A stretch of 64,000 nucleotides of DNA, from positions 522,818 to 586,817 of the forward strand of contig NW_004457712.1 of the NCBI RefSeq assembly GCF_000313135.1, in the 5' to 3' direction. Positions 31,801 to 44,167 of this stretch are shown here, one piece after another. The notes beneath the pieces are model-generated. The model had not been told where the DNA came from and searched no databases. It saw only the letters and a program-made list of their open reading frames with translations. The position numbers were made by a program, and so were the translations under genes. How positions within the stretch are numbered: the first letter of the stretch is position 1; every line of letters starts with the position of its first letter. Source of the DNA: Acanthamoeba castellanii str. Neff. Taxonomy: Eukaryota; Discosea; Longamoebia; Acanthamoebidae.

Positions 31801-34800
31801 ACGAGCTGTGGAATCGTTGTCTGTTCCCGCCGCCTCCCACGTTCGCCTCGTCGCGTAACACGCTGAACATCAAGTGGAAGGAGGAGAACAAGTGCAAGAC
31901 GTCTCAGACCAGAGAAAGGTGCCGCGGCCTTAAATTTATAAATCCTTGTGCTCGTGCGTGCTAGTGCTGACTCTCCCCGTTCCCCCCCCCAGTTGCTTCA
32001 AGCTCCTGGCGGAGCTTGCCAGGGACTCGCCCGAGAACGCCCACGAGATCTTGCAGCTCATCGTGCCCAACCACACCAAAGGTAACTGAACTCTCTCTCT
32101 CTCTATTCCCTGCGCGTGAACGTCCCTAATGCCCTTCCTCTTCTGCTTATGGCGACGCAGAGCTCGATTTGACCACCTGGGAACGGCCGTCGGGCAAGAA
32201 CTTCTCGGGCTTTGTGGGCTTGCGCAACCCCGGTTGCATTTGCTACATGAACTCCCTCCTCCAGCAGATCTACATGACACCCACGCTTCGCTATGGCCTG
32301 CTCTCCTCCAAGATCACCGGTACGCTCGGCCCGGGCTGATGAGAGTGCTCGGCGTGAAAGAATAGTCCTACTCACCTTCTCGCGTGATTGTTGGCACCCA
32401 ACGCTGCAGTGTCTGAGGCGGCCGAGAACGTGCTGATGCAGCTGAAGAACATGTTCTGCCACCTGCAGCACAGCGAGAGGCAGTTCTACGATCCGACTGA
32501 GACCTTCTGCAAGGCCTTCAAGGACAGGGGCGGCAACCCGATCGACCTGCACATGCAGCAGGACGCGGAGGAGTTCCTGCGCCTTCTTTGCGAGAGGCTC
32601 GAGGAGCAGCTCAAGGGCACAGAATACGTACGTCAGTGCCACCCATGGGTACTGAGCAGCACCCTAACATTCTCTCGGTCTGCAGGAGAAACTGCTCAAC
32701 AACTTCACTGGAGCCGAGTCGCAGATTCTTCAGTGCCCCAACAACCCCTCCCATTTCTCGGAGAGAGAGGATCCCATCTCCGTCATCTCCATTGAGATCA
32801 AGGTACTGTTCCATTCCCCTCATGTTCTCTCTCTCTCTCTCTCTCTCTCTTGCCCTCTGTATGTATGCCAGCAGCTGACGCTGGCCGCGCACGGCGCACA
32901 AATGCGCAACAGGGCAAGGCGAACCTGCAGGAGGCTCTGTCGTACTACGTGCAGGGCGAGCAGGTCGAGTGGAAGTGCGAGCAGTGCGGCAAGGTGGTGG
33001 AGGCTGCCCTCAAGAGGCTCTCGCTCAAGAAGCTGCCCAACACGCTCATCATCCACTTGAAGCGGTTCGACTTCGACTACGCGACCATGCTCCGAGCCAA
33101 GCTGTCGAACCTGTTCGAGTTCCCCATGGACTTGGACATGGAGCCCTACACGACCGAAGGCATTGCCAAGGCCGAGGCCCGCAAGAAGCGGGAGGAGGAC
33201 AGGAGCGGCGGCGAACAGGCCGAGACCCAAGAAGGTACCTTTCGTCATCCCAGATCAGTGGTGTGGCTGACACGGCAAGTGTGATGGCTGACGATCTTGA
33301 CACGTGTCGCAGAATTCAATCCGAGCAACTCGTTCAACGACTCTTTGGAGTTCTCGCGTTCCCATGACTACTACCAGTACGAGCTCGTGGGCGTGCTCGT
33401 TCACTCAGGTACTGGACGACCACCACGATAGTCCATGGCGATACCGTTGATGTTGACCATGGCGTGCGTTGATGTTTGGACTATCAGGCACGGCGGAGGC
33501 CGGTCACTACTATTCGTACATCAAGGAGAGGACTTCGGGCAGCGGCAAGTGGTATCTGTTCGACGACAAGCACGTCGCCCCGTGGGACCTCAAGGACCTG
33601 AGAGATGAGTGCTTCGGCGGTGAGCAGGTGTCGACTTCGTACAACAGCTCCTACTTCACCTCCAAGCAGCCCAAGCTCAAGAACGCCTACATGCTCTTCT
33701 ACCAGCGAAAGCACCCCGAGCCTGGTCCGCCCCCATCCCGCGGCCCTCAACATGCGCGCCAACGCTCCACATTTTCGCTGACCCACAAACCTCGCCCACA
33801 CAACTCAACAGAGGAGTTCCCGATTCCTGACGAGCTGAAGGTCCACTACAAGGACGAGGCGAGCGCCAAGATCTTTGAGCTCGGTCCCAACAGCGCCGGC
33901 AACAAGGGCGATCATGGTCAGCATTCCGAGGAGGGCAAGGGCAAGGAGAAGGCCGTCATTGTCGAGGAGGCCGCGCACGCCTCGAAGGATGCCGGAGAGG
34001 ACAGCACTCCCGGCGGCGCACAGTTCCTCTCCCCGACGACCGTGTCGCGCCCCGTGTCCAAGTCCCCGTCGATCTACTCGCTGGCATCGGCGTCGACGCT
34101 CACGCCCTCGCCTTCGCTTTACTCGATCTCGTCGGCCACCGGTTCCGGCTCGGACTCGTCGCTCTCGCTCAAGCGCTCGCCCTCCCTGTGCTTCGACCTC
34201 TCGCGCTTCGGTGAGAAGGACCTCGACTCCCTCTTCGCCCAGATCATCCCCGACGAGGTCCTCCAGAGCGTGTGGGAGGAGAACCACAAGGTCGTCAGGT
34301 AAGCTGCAGTCCCCAACCCAACATACACAACACACACGAATGTTTTCATGCCCACTGACCACTGCCCGCGCGTGCTATCGTTTAATGCACCCCAACAGGG
34401 ACAGGCAGCAGTTCGACAGGGAGTACCTCGAGTTTGTTCGCGACATTCTCTCCCTCATCACCCTGCCGCCGGTGCACGGTACGTCTTATCACACAGAATT
34501 CTCTGCATTCCTGCCATTTGATTACTCAAAGATTCGTTACCCCCCACACGCACAGAATTCAAGGAGCCCTCGGACGACGATCCTTCGTTCCTCGTGATCA
34601 AGATGGCCACCTTCTTCGCATTGGACACGCTCGTGCGCGCACGCGAGGAGAAGCTCTACGTGTCCTTCATGAAGATCCTCAAGAACCTCTACACCCAGCA
34701 TGTACCCGTACGTGCCTCCTCCTACACTTGGGTACACTTAGCATGTTATCTGATACCACCAACCCTCGGTGGCCGTGACATGTCGTGTTTGCACAGGCAT

Positions 34801-36749
34801 CCCGTTGGTTGCTGGTGAGCCTGATGGACCAGCACAAGAAGTGGTACCGCTACCACATGCTCGACTGCCAGGACCAGTACGTGCGCGAGGGCTTTGCCGA
34901 GCTGCTGGCCGCCCTCCTCAAGACCGTGGCCGTCCACGAGTACGATATCATGGCCAAGGAGAGGTGCGGTTCTCCCCCGCACGCACATCACACACACACA
35001 CACACACACACACCACAATCGACCGGACGGGACTGAGTCGCTGGTTCTCTTTCTCTTGGGCTGCGGAGCGTAGGCAGGAGAGAATGGCGCAGATCGAGGT
35101 GTCTGGTTTCCCCGCCCCCGAGGCCGAGCCCCAGTACACCTACATCTCGCAAACGCTCAACGTCCGGTTCATGGAGTACCACATCGCCCTGGTACGCACC
35201 CCACCGTCAACACACAACACACAGCAGCCGGCCCTCTAATCGTATGTGCTCTCTCGTGTTCGTATAGTCCGAGGCGACGCGCCCCGCGTGGCGACGCTTC
35301 CACCAGTACTGGGCGCTCATCAGGGATTACGGTTCTGCCGGGCACGAGGAGGTACGGCGCCATACCTCACCTTTTTCGAGCTGTGCTCCTCTCGAGGGCC
35401 ACGTTGCTGATGCACAGGCCCCTCCCTCCCGACACCACAGCGCATGTACTTGGTGGGTCGAGGCATGATCGGCATCCTCGTCGACTACTACATGGGCGAG
35501 TTCTCGCCGTACAGGAAGGGGCAGTCCAGGGTCAAGATCGGCGACAAGGCCGTCTCCTCCGATCTCACCACCTTCATGGCACGTCGCGCCGCTGACCAAC
35601 CACGCCTCAATGCCTTGTTTTCCGTCTGACCGGGTTGTTTTGGTTCTCCAACGTTGGCTTAACAGGAGGCTCTGGCGACATGCGTGCGTGGTATGGCCAC
35701 GGAGGGCTACCGGGCGTCGAACCGCAAGCCCGAAACCTGCTTCGCCGAGGACGACGAACTCGCCCTGGCGACCCCTCGCTGCCTTGCGCTCCTCTACAAC
35801 AGGGTATGCTACGCACGCACACGCCACACCACACAATTTCTCGGCTCTGGCGCCATGGCAGCTGACATGGCGCGTGCGCTGGTGTTGTGTAGGAGTTCTA
35901 TGTGAGCTTGCTGAAGCAGGGCTACAACGTCAACACCAACCTGATCATCAACGCGCACATCTCGTGGGAAGACGAGGACCGCTCCTACTGGATCATGGAC
36001 ATCATCGCGACCCACATCTCGCGCGTCGGCCCCGACCAGACCGACCATTTCATGCGCGTGCTCTATGGCATGATCTCCATCAGGGACTCCCTGCAGCAGT
36101 GGCGGATCCGAATGCTCCTCGGCACCAAGGGTACCGGCCCGCTCTCCAACTTGTGTCTGTGTCGCTCGATGTGGGCGACAGCTTATACGGGGTTGGTGGC
36201 GGTGGCAGCTGGCGGCCTGTTGGACGCTGGCAACAAGCGGAACGGTCTGTTCATGATCGCGGTCGCCCAACTCCTGGTCAACACCATTCACACCATCCCC
36301 CTCGCCGCTACCTTCTTGTACAGAACCAGAGGTACCGCCCTTCCAACGTTCAACACTTTCGCTCCCACGGGCTAATCCGTGGCTTCCACGCCGCGGCACA
36401 GATCAGTGGAGGTGGCTGGAGCACTTTTTGTCGGAGCCCGCAGGCAGCACCACCACCGACTGGGGCCAGTACGAAGCCCTCAAGCCGCAAAAGGTACCAC
36501 ACCTGCCACACCAGCTTGCTGTTGTTACCTGTGAAATCGGAGTCAAATGTGGTGTTGCGTGTTAATGGTGCTACGAAGATGAAGTTGACGTCGACTCCTT
36601 ATTGAAATTCGTGCGTCCTGCAGGAGATGGCCGAGCTCGGGGCCAGGTTGGGCCTTTTCCTCGCGGGCGAGGATCCCGAGGCCGCCCTGTGCGAGTGGGA
36701 CGAGGCGCTGGACGACATCCCAAGGAAGGACTGCTTCGTTGGCGAATAA
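25859..36749 (+). CDS. USP9X/FAF-type ubiquitin carboxyl-terminal hydrolase
   Basis: This is a giant deubiquitinase that removes ubiquitin from many substrates. The start ATG is at 25859 (MSEQQEQQLEGG) and the stop at 36747-36749 (ending KDCFVGE). Residues encoded by 26000-31900 form long helical, armadillo-like repeats. The USP domain runs from about 32190 to 33720: GFVGLRNPGCICYMNS (catalytic Cys codon 32241-32243), QQDAEEFLRLLCERLEEQL, a zinc knuckle WKCEQCGK, LIIHLKRFDFDY, FEFPMDLDMEPYTTEG and the His box GTAEAGHYYSYIKER (His codon 33505-33507). The DMEPYT and DECFGGE segments point to USP9X rather than USP34 or USP24. A Ser-rich insert (33880-34180) precedes a second helical region ending near 36740. 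About 30 short introns are present. The Cys box normally reads GATCYMNS; here it is GCICYMNS. Confidence 0.9.
32826..32851. repeat. CT dinucleotide tract in a USP9X-like intron
   Basis: A perfect (CT)n run lies in an intron of the deubiquitinase gene. Confidence 0.95.
34989..35013. repeat. CA dinucleotide tract in a USP9X-like intron
   Basis: An uninterrupted (CA)n run of about 25 bases lies in an intron of the deubiquitinase gene. Confidence 0.95.
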
Positions 36750-37212
36750 GGGACGCGTCCGCACCACGCCAGAACCCTCTCGGCCTTGACCGACCCGGTC
36801 GACTGCCCATCGTTTTTGTGGTCCGACAACTACAACACGTGGTCCTCCATTAATGTCAAGTCTCTTACCATAACCTGGAGTGGTTGTTTGCTCAGCGACA
36901 TCTCCTCCACGCCCAGTCCACGACCTTCTTCGTCTTGCCTTTTGTTGGCTCTTTTGTCCGTTGGTTAGTTGCATATTTTGCCCATTTAATGAACCAATGA
37001 CAGGGTTGACAGGGTCCGGCCGTATGGGGTCCCGTTAGCAACCGCGGTCTCTTCACTCCGTTATCGTCGTACAACGGCGCACTTCTTCCGCACCACATCA
37101 TATCCTGACCGGCCCATTCACTTCACAGCCACACTCGGCGACACCGACAGCGTCGAAGATCAACAGAAAGAAAGCGAAGGAGGAGGAAGCAAGCCTAGAT
37201 TGTGTTGTTGCC
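36750..37212. promoter_or_regulatory. Intergenic region upstream of receptor copy 1
   Basis: These 463 bases contain the USP9X-like 3' flank and the promoter of the receptor gene. A CCAAT pentamer occurs at about 36993-36997 and the word GACAGGGT is repeated nearby (about 37000-37017). No AATAAA and no coding ORF are seen. Confidence 0.45.
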
Positions 37213-40200
37213 ATGAGTGCCACCGTTGGTAAGCGGCCCTACATGGCGCCGGCACTGCTGTCGTCCGCTTTCCTTCTTCTTCTGATCTTCGCGGCACTCT
37301 CCGGTACCACCTCTCTTTCTTCGTTCTTTGGGGCCTTTCTTCGTCTTCGGAGCTAAAAGCTAAACTAGTGCTCTTTGTGCATCTTCCTGTATCCTCTTCA
37401 ACTCTTGTGTCCTTCATCATGTGCTCTGGCTCCCGCTTTGCTTTTCGCTGATGTCTATCTATGTCATCTCACCTCACCTCGTTGTGCTTGCGGTGACCCT
37501 CCATGGTGCGGTCATCATATGGAACAACACAGCAGAGGCCCAGTTCAGCGTGAAACTGGTCGGGTCGGGTGGCGCCGCCACGGCCGACCTGTACAACTCC
37601 TACGGCGCCTACTACGGCTACTCGAAGGACAACGTGGCCCTCGCCTACACCGCCAGCATCGACCAGGCACTGCTCCGGTACCAGCAGAACCTGGTCGACT
37701 TTGTCGGCGTCGACACCGCGCTCGACCCGGACCAGTTCAACGGCGTCCAGGGCCTCGTGCAGCTGCCCATCGTGGGCCTGCCGCTCGTCATCGGCTACAA
37801 CCTCCCACCCTCCTCCCCACCGACTCTCTCGTACGCCACCACCTTCCTCTTTCCCACGTGCGGCTAACTTGCTTCGATTTTTTTCTAATGAACCGCAACC
37901 ACCGCTTCTTTGTTGATCTGGAATGATGATCAACTGGCGAAACTTTTTCCGCTTTTCTTTTCATAACAAAAACCAAAAAACACAACATGTTTGCAGGTGT
38001 TGTCGGGGAGTGTGTTGGCCAAGGTGTGGCGCGGCGAGATCACCCGGTGGAATGACACGGCCATCCTCGAACTGAACCCCAACATCACCGCGCGGCTGCC
38101 CGACGCGGACATCCTCACCAGCTACCGCACGGGCGGCGACGTGAGCGTGAGCACCGTGTTCAAGCGCGCCCTCAACATCTTCACCAACGGCGCCTTCCCT
38201 CGCAACGGCTCCCTGGGCTCGCTCCCGCCCGTGGCCGCCGGCACCTCGTTCGGCTTCCCGACCGATGCCGATTGCATCAACTACGTCAAGGTTTGAGCAA
38301 CACTCTTGCCCCCGTGCGTGTGTCTCATTCACATCTAACGTCAATGCGTGTGTCGTGCGGGTTTGGAACGCACACAGACGCAGAACAACTCGTTGACGTA
38401 CATGACGTCGTTCAAGGCGAATGACGCCAGCATCACCGTGGCGCGCATGGTCAACGCCGCCGGCAACGTCGTGTCGCCCACGCAGGCCGCAGTGCAGGCC
38501 GCCATGGCCGCCTTCCGCCCCGCCATCGACACCGGTACGTTGCTGGCGGCGGAGCTGCTGAGCTGTTGGCCCAAGCGAGTGCTCATGTGAGTGTGTGGGC
38601 GGTGCCCCCAGGCGACCTGACGGTGGACATCCTGAACGCCAACGGCTCGGCCTCATGGCCGCTGAGCTTCATCACCTTCGCCCTCATCCCCGAGAACATC
38701 ACCACGCCCGACTGCTCCAACGTGCAAGAGCTCCTCCTCTTCCTGTCCTGGTACGCTCCACCACTCGCCAGCCGATGACCCTCAACCGAGTTGCTGACGT
38801 CAGCATCGCCACCATCACCACCATCACAGGACGCAGCTGAACGCCAAGGCGACGGCGGTGGCGAGCTCGCTGGGCTACACGTCGCTGATCAACGCCTACC
38901 GCCGGCGGCTGATCGACGCGATGGGCACGATCTACTGCAACGGGCAGAAGGCCTTCAAGACGGCCGTGCTCCTGGGCATGGGCGCGCCCTACACCATCTA
39001 CTACAACTGGGTGGCCAACTACCCGAGCACGGCCTTCAAGGTCCAGTACACGGCCGTCGTGTCCCAGACCGCGTTCAACGAGATGGCCGCCGGTACCGCC
39101 GCCCACCGCACACGCACCCACACACGCGTATACTGACAGTGGTGTGTGCTGATTGGCTCAGGTGACATCGACTTTGCTGCGCTCGCGACGGCGCTCACGC
39201 CCGCGCAGAAGGCGCTCGTGCCCGATGGCGAAGGCGTGCCGACCATCGGCTACGGCATCCTCCCCGTGTACAATGTGCGTTGTCAGTTCCTCCCTTGGGT
39301 CCCTCTGTCCCTCGGTAGCGGCCGCTCACCAGCCGCGGCCCACACGCACACACAGATCTCGGAGCTGGTGGACAAGGACCCGCTCATCCTGGACTGGCAG
39401 GCCATCTCCGACATTCTTCTCAACAAAATCACGGTACTTCCCACGTGCCTACCAGCTGTTGTGCCCAGCTTTAACTGGTCTTACTTCTTCTCTCTTCGCG
39501 CAAGCAATCAAATTAATTATAATTTGCCTTATTAAGATTAATAACCTAAATTAATTTTAGTTGCTTTTTTCCACTTTTTTCGAACTCCTCGAGTATTCTG
39601 ACCACCGCGCGGGCAAACACAGACCTGGGACCACGCGTACCTCAAACAGCTGAATCCGCACCTCGCCAACGACCTGCCGCAGAAGCCGATCACGATCGTC
39701 TACCAGACCGACGCGTCGTCGCCCGTGACCGCGCTCTTCACCGACATCCTCAGCCGCCGGGTGCCCGAGTGGCAGCAGACCATGGGCAACTCGACCACCT
39801 ACCTGGGCTGGTTCCCGGCCATGGACTCGGGCCGGGCCAAGGGCGGCTCGCTCAGCGGCAACGCCATGTTCAACCTCCTCGTGAACGAGCCCTACTCGTT
39901 CGGCTTCTACCACAACCTCGACGTGGTGACGTCGCGCACGCTCAAGGCCGCCAAGCTGTACAACGACGCCGGCAGCGTGGTGGCGTGCGATCCGACCACC
40001 ATCAACGCCGCGATGCAGGACGTCAAGGACAACATCACGCCCGCCATCGCACTCAGTACGTACATGGCACACTGCACGACACGACACGACACACGCGGAT
40101 GGGTGCTGACGTCACACCGAACACAGCGCCGGGAGTGAACAGCTGGCCGATGGTGCTGGTCAACTTTGTCACATTCCACACGCGCGAATTCCAGGACTGT

Positions 40201-43200
40201 ACCAAGGCCACGGGCCTGCTCGACTACCTCTACTGGACCCAGACCAACGCCGAAGCCGGCGCCATGGCCACCGCGTACGTCTTTCATCTCTCCTCCGCAC
40301 CACCGACCAATCCTACCGTCTACTAACCGCACACGCACCGCCGCACACGCACACGCACTCGCACCGCCGCACACGCATCGATAGGGCTGGCGTGGTGGTG
40401 GGCGCAACGATCCCGTCAGTGAAGCGCCGACTGCTCACGGTATTGGATGAGACCACGTGCAAGGGCGTGGCGGCGAGCTCGCTCCACGGCTGCATCATCG
40501 ACGGCACCCTCTGCTCCGACCACGGCACCTGCAATGCGGGCTCCTGCGCGTGCGAGTCCGGCTGGCAGGGCACCTACTGCAACGAGCTCGGCCGCAGCGC
40601 CGAAGAGATCGCGCTCATCGCCACCCTGGCCGTCGTGGTCCCCATCGTCGCGCTGGCCTTCCTGGTGCTCGTGTGCGCGCTCGTGGCGCTGTTCGTGTAC
40701 GCGCGCCGCAATCGACGCGGCAAGGACGACTGGGAGATCGACGCCGACGAGCTCGAGATGGGCGCCCACCTGGGCACGGGCGGGTTCGGCGAGGTGCACC
40801 GGGCCATGTGGAAGGGCACCGAGGTGGCGGTCAAGATGATGACCTCGGCCAACGTGACGCGCGACATGGAGCGCAACTTCAAGGACGAGGTGCGCGTCAT
40901 GACCGCGCTGCGGCACCCCAACGTGGTCCTCTTCATGGCCGCCTCCACCAAGCCGCCCAAGATGTGCATCGTCATGGAGTTCATGGCCCTCGGCTCCCTC
41001 TTCGACGTACGTCGCCGCCTCTTCTGTTCTATTTTATTACTTTTATATCAGAATGTTATGTAAATATGACTGTTGCTCACACGCGATTGGTTGTCAACCA
41101 AACAACCGACAACCAATAGCTGCTGCAAAACGAGCTGGTGGTGCAGATCCCGTACATGCTGAAGGTGAAGATGGCCTACCAGGCGGCCAAGGGCATGCAC
41201 TTCCTCCACTCGTCGGGCATCGTGCACCGCGACCTCAAGTCGCTCAACCTGCTGCTCGACAACAAGTGGAACGTCAAGGTGTCCGACTTTGGCCTCACCA
41301 AGTTCAAGGAGGACATCAAGAGCACCGCCAAGGGCGGCGGCGCCATGGCGGGCAGCGTGCACTGGACCGCACCCGAGGTGCTCAACGAGACACCCGGCGC
41401 CGACCTGGTCCTCGCCGACGTCTACTCTTTCGGTCCGCCCTGCCTCCACACACACACGACACACCGCACACCCGACACGACAAGACACGACACGACACGA
41501 CACGACACGACACGACACGACACGACACGACACGACACGACACACGGCACGTGACACCACACGACACACGGCACGCAACACACGGCGGCAGGTGGGCTGA
41601 TGGATGTGGACGCAGGCATCATCCTGTGGGAGCTGCTGACGAGGCAGCAGCCCTACGCGGGGCTGAGCCCGGCGGCGGTGGCGGTGGCGGTGATCCGGGA
41701 CAACCTGCGGCCGACGATTCCCGACGAGCACGGCGCGCCGGCCGAGTTCGAGGCCCTCATGACCAGCTGCTGGAACGTGGACCCCGTCATCCGGCCCGCC
41801 TTCCTCGAGATCATGACCCGCCTCAGCACCGGTACCCCCGCCCCCCCCCTCCACACCCAACCCGCTCAGTTGCAGGAGGCTCATCGATGGCTGCTACATG
41901 GGGACAGAGATGGGCGCACAGGGGTCGTCGTTCAAGACCGGATCGTCGTCGACCGGGTCGTCCATTCACGGCATGACTTCGTCGTGGACCGCCTCGGCCG
42001 GCACCAGCAGCTCCGGCGGCGGCAACTCCAGCTCCTCGGGTACTCCCTCCAATCACACGTGGACCGAGGGGTTGGCCGATTGCTGAACGACCACCACTCG
42101 GGTTGTGCACAAACAATCACAGGCGGCGACTCGGACGGGTCGATGGGCGCAGCAGGCGCGGTTGGCGCGGGCGCGCGGGCGCCAGAGGGCGAGGTGGCGA
42201 TCGTGTTCTCGGACATCACGCGCGCGGCCTCGCTGTGGGACAGCAACGCGATGGCCATGCGCGACGCGACGCTGCTGCACAACGAGACGCTGCGCGCGGT
42301 GCTCAAGAAGCACGGCGGGTACGAGGTGGTGTTCCTGCGCGACCGCAACAGCGGCGAGGGCTCCTTCTGCATGGCCTTTCAGGAGGCGAGCGCGGCGCTC
42401 GAGTGGTGCATGGAGGTGCAGCAGGAGCTGCTCAAGGTCGACTGGCCCGCCGAGCTCGTGGCCCACCCTGGCGCCGCCGAGGAGTGGGGCGACAACGACG
42501 ATCGGTGCGTGCCGTGTCGTTTCGTGTCGTGTCGCGCGTGTGCGATTGTTTGTGTGCGGCGATGGTAGGGCTGACGTGGAGTGGGTTGTGTGGGCGCGTG
42601 CAGGGTGCTGTTCAAGGGACTGCGGGTGCGGATGGGCGTGCACTGGGGCAAGCCGCGTGTGGTCAAGGACCCGATGACGCGGCGCGTGGAGTACATAGGA
42701 CCAGTGGTCAATGCCGCCGCCCGCATCACCGCCCTCACCCACGGCGGTACCGATCCAGTCCCTCTACTCTTTTTTTCCATTCTCTAACCACGATGACACG
42801 ACACGACACACAACACTCACGGCACGCTCAGGCCAAGTGCTGCTGTCGCACGCGGTGTTCAACAAACTGAAGGGCACGGCGGTCGGGGAGGAGAGCAAGC
42901 GCATCCAGTGCCTGGGTCGGTTCGAGATGCCGGATTCGCCGTCGGGGTCGAAGCTGTTCGAGCTCAAGGTGCGCGGCCTCGAGGCCCGCTTCTTCGGCGG
43001 CGTCTCGCCCGCCCCAGGCGACGGCGACCACTCCTCGTCCAACACCGGCTCGTCGGGCCGAACCGACGGAGGCAACCACACCTCCGGCGGCGACAGCGGA
43101 GGGGGCGGCCATGACGGCCGAGAGCTGCAGACGGCGGTGGGCGAGGGCATGATGTTCAAGGAGGACAACTTCCTCACTTCGGCCAACCTGTGCCGGTGGG

Positions 43201-44020
43201 TGATCGACTTCAGCGAGGTGCAGCTCGGGCGGCAGGTGGGCCTCGGGTCGTACGGCGTGGTGTACCGGGGCAAGTGGAAGGGCGTCGACGTGGCGGTGAA
43301 GCGGTTCATCAAGCAGAAGCTGGACGAGCGGCGCATGCTCGAGTTCCGCGCCGAGATGGCCTTCCTGTCGAGCTCCACCACCCCAACATCGTGCTCTTCA
43401 TCGGCGCGTGCGTGAAGCGGCCCAACCTGTGCATCGTGACCGAGTTCGTCAAGCAGGGCAGCCTGCAGGACATCCTGTCGGAGGGCGCCATCAAGCTCAC
43501 CTTCGGCCAGAAGCTGCGCATGCTGCGATCGGCGGCGCTGGGCATCAACTACCTCCACTCGCTCCACCCGGTGATCGTGCACCGCGACCTCAAGCCATCG
43601 AACCTGCTCGTGGACGAGAACTGGAACGTCAAGGTGGCCGACTTCGGGTTCGCGCGCATCAAGGAGGAGAACGCCACGATGACGCGGTGCGGCACGCCGT
43701 GCTGGACGGCGCCGGAGGTGATCCGCGGGGAGAAGTACTCGGAGACGGCCGACGTGTACTCGTTCGGCGTCGTCATGTGGCAGGTGCTCACGCGCAAGCA
43801 GCCCTTTGCCGGGCGCAACTTCATGGGCGTGTCGCTCGACGTGCTCGAGGGCCGACGGCCGCAGGTGCCCGGCGAGTGCCCGCAGGCCTTCAAGAAGGTG
43901 ATGAAGAAGTGCTGGCACGGCGATGCCCACCGCCGCCCGTCCATGGAGAGCGTCGTCGCCTTCTTCGACTCGGCCCTCGGCGAAGAGGACGGCGCCGCCC
44001 CCACCGACATGGACCCCTGA
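37213..44020 (+). CDS. Receptor: tandem PstS-like ectodomain, EGF-like, TM, kinase, cyclase, kinase (copy 1)
   Basis: The ATG at 37213 opens a signal peptide (ALLSSAFLLLLIFAALS). Two phosphate-binding-protein (PstS)-like modules follow: the first with KLVGSGGAATADLYNSYG and VLAKVWRGEITRWNDTAI (37540-38760), the second from about 38830 to 40280 with NPHLANDLPQKPITIVYQ. A Cys-rich EGF-like segment is at 40450-40590 and a TM helix at about 40615-40715. Kinase 1 (40755-41840) has VAVKMM, HRD (41225-41233) and DFG (41285-41293). A class III cyclase domain (42190-43000) has VFSDITRAASLW and GPVVNAAARI. Kinase 2 (43200-44000) has HRD at 43580-43588 and DFG at 43640-43648. Both kinases are TKL-like. 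A missing base near 43370 shifts the frame in kinase 2 relative to copy 2. The junction 37831-37996 is phase-inconsistent, so a micro-exon or another indel is possible. The likely site is the cell surface; the ligand is unknown. Confidence 0.85.
41474..41541. repeat. CACGA pentanucleotide microsatellite
   Basis: About 13 copies of a 5-base unit (CACGA) lie in the intron that splits kinase 1 of receptor copy 1. The equivalent intron of copy 2 (about 60365-60455) is much shorter and lacks the array. Confidence 0.95.
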
Positions 44021-44150
44021 TCGTGATGCTCAACACCTGTTTGTTGTTGTACATATCAATTCCCAATATATCAATGCAACCAATAACATGTGCTCCACAC
44101 CAAGCGCGGGCCAATCAAGCCCGAACAAGAGAGACCACACTTGCATGTAC

Positions 44151-44167
44151 AATAAAACTATTTTATT
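44151..44167. terminator. Abutting poly(A) signals of convergent genes
   Basis: AATAAA on the + strand (44151-44156) serves receptor copy 1, whose stop is at 44020. TTTATT at 44162-44167 is AATAAA on the - strand for the dioxygenase gene, whose stop is at 44277. The two signals are five bases apart in a nearly palindromic block, so the two transcripts should overlap by a few tens of bases. Confidence 0.65.

Noticed and set aside
38300..38380. Non-canonical or stop-containing exon in the ectodomain of copy 1
   Set aside because: The in-frame stop after YVK is explained by a normal GT...AG intron (38291-38377).
37500..40300. Bacterial transfer of a pstS gene
   Set aside because: The PstS-like modules are interrupted by several introns, fused in frame to eukaryotic kinases and highly diverged, so recent transfer is not supported; ancient origin cannot be judged here.
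41461..41560. Coding reading of the CACGA array as Thr/Arg/His repeats
   Set aside because: The array lies between conserved kinase exons (VLADVYSFG and IILWELLT) and is absent in the paralogue, so it is intronic.
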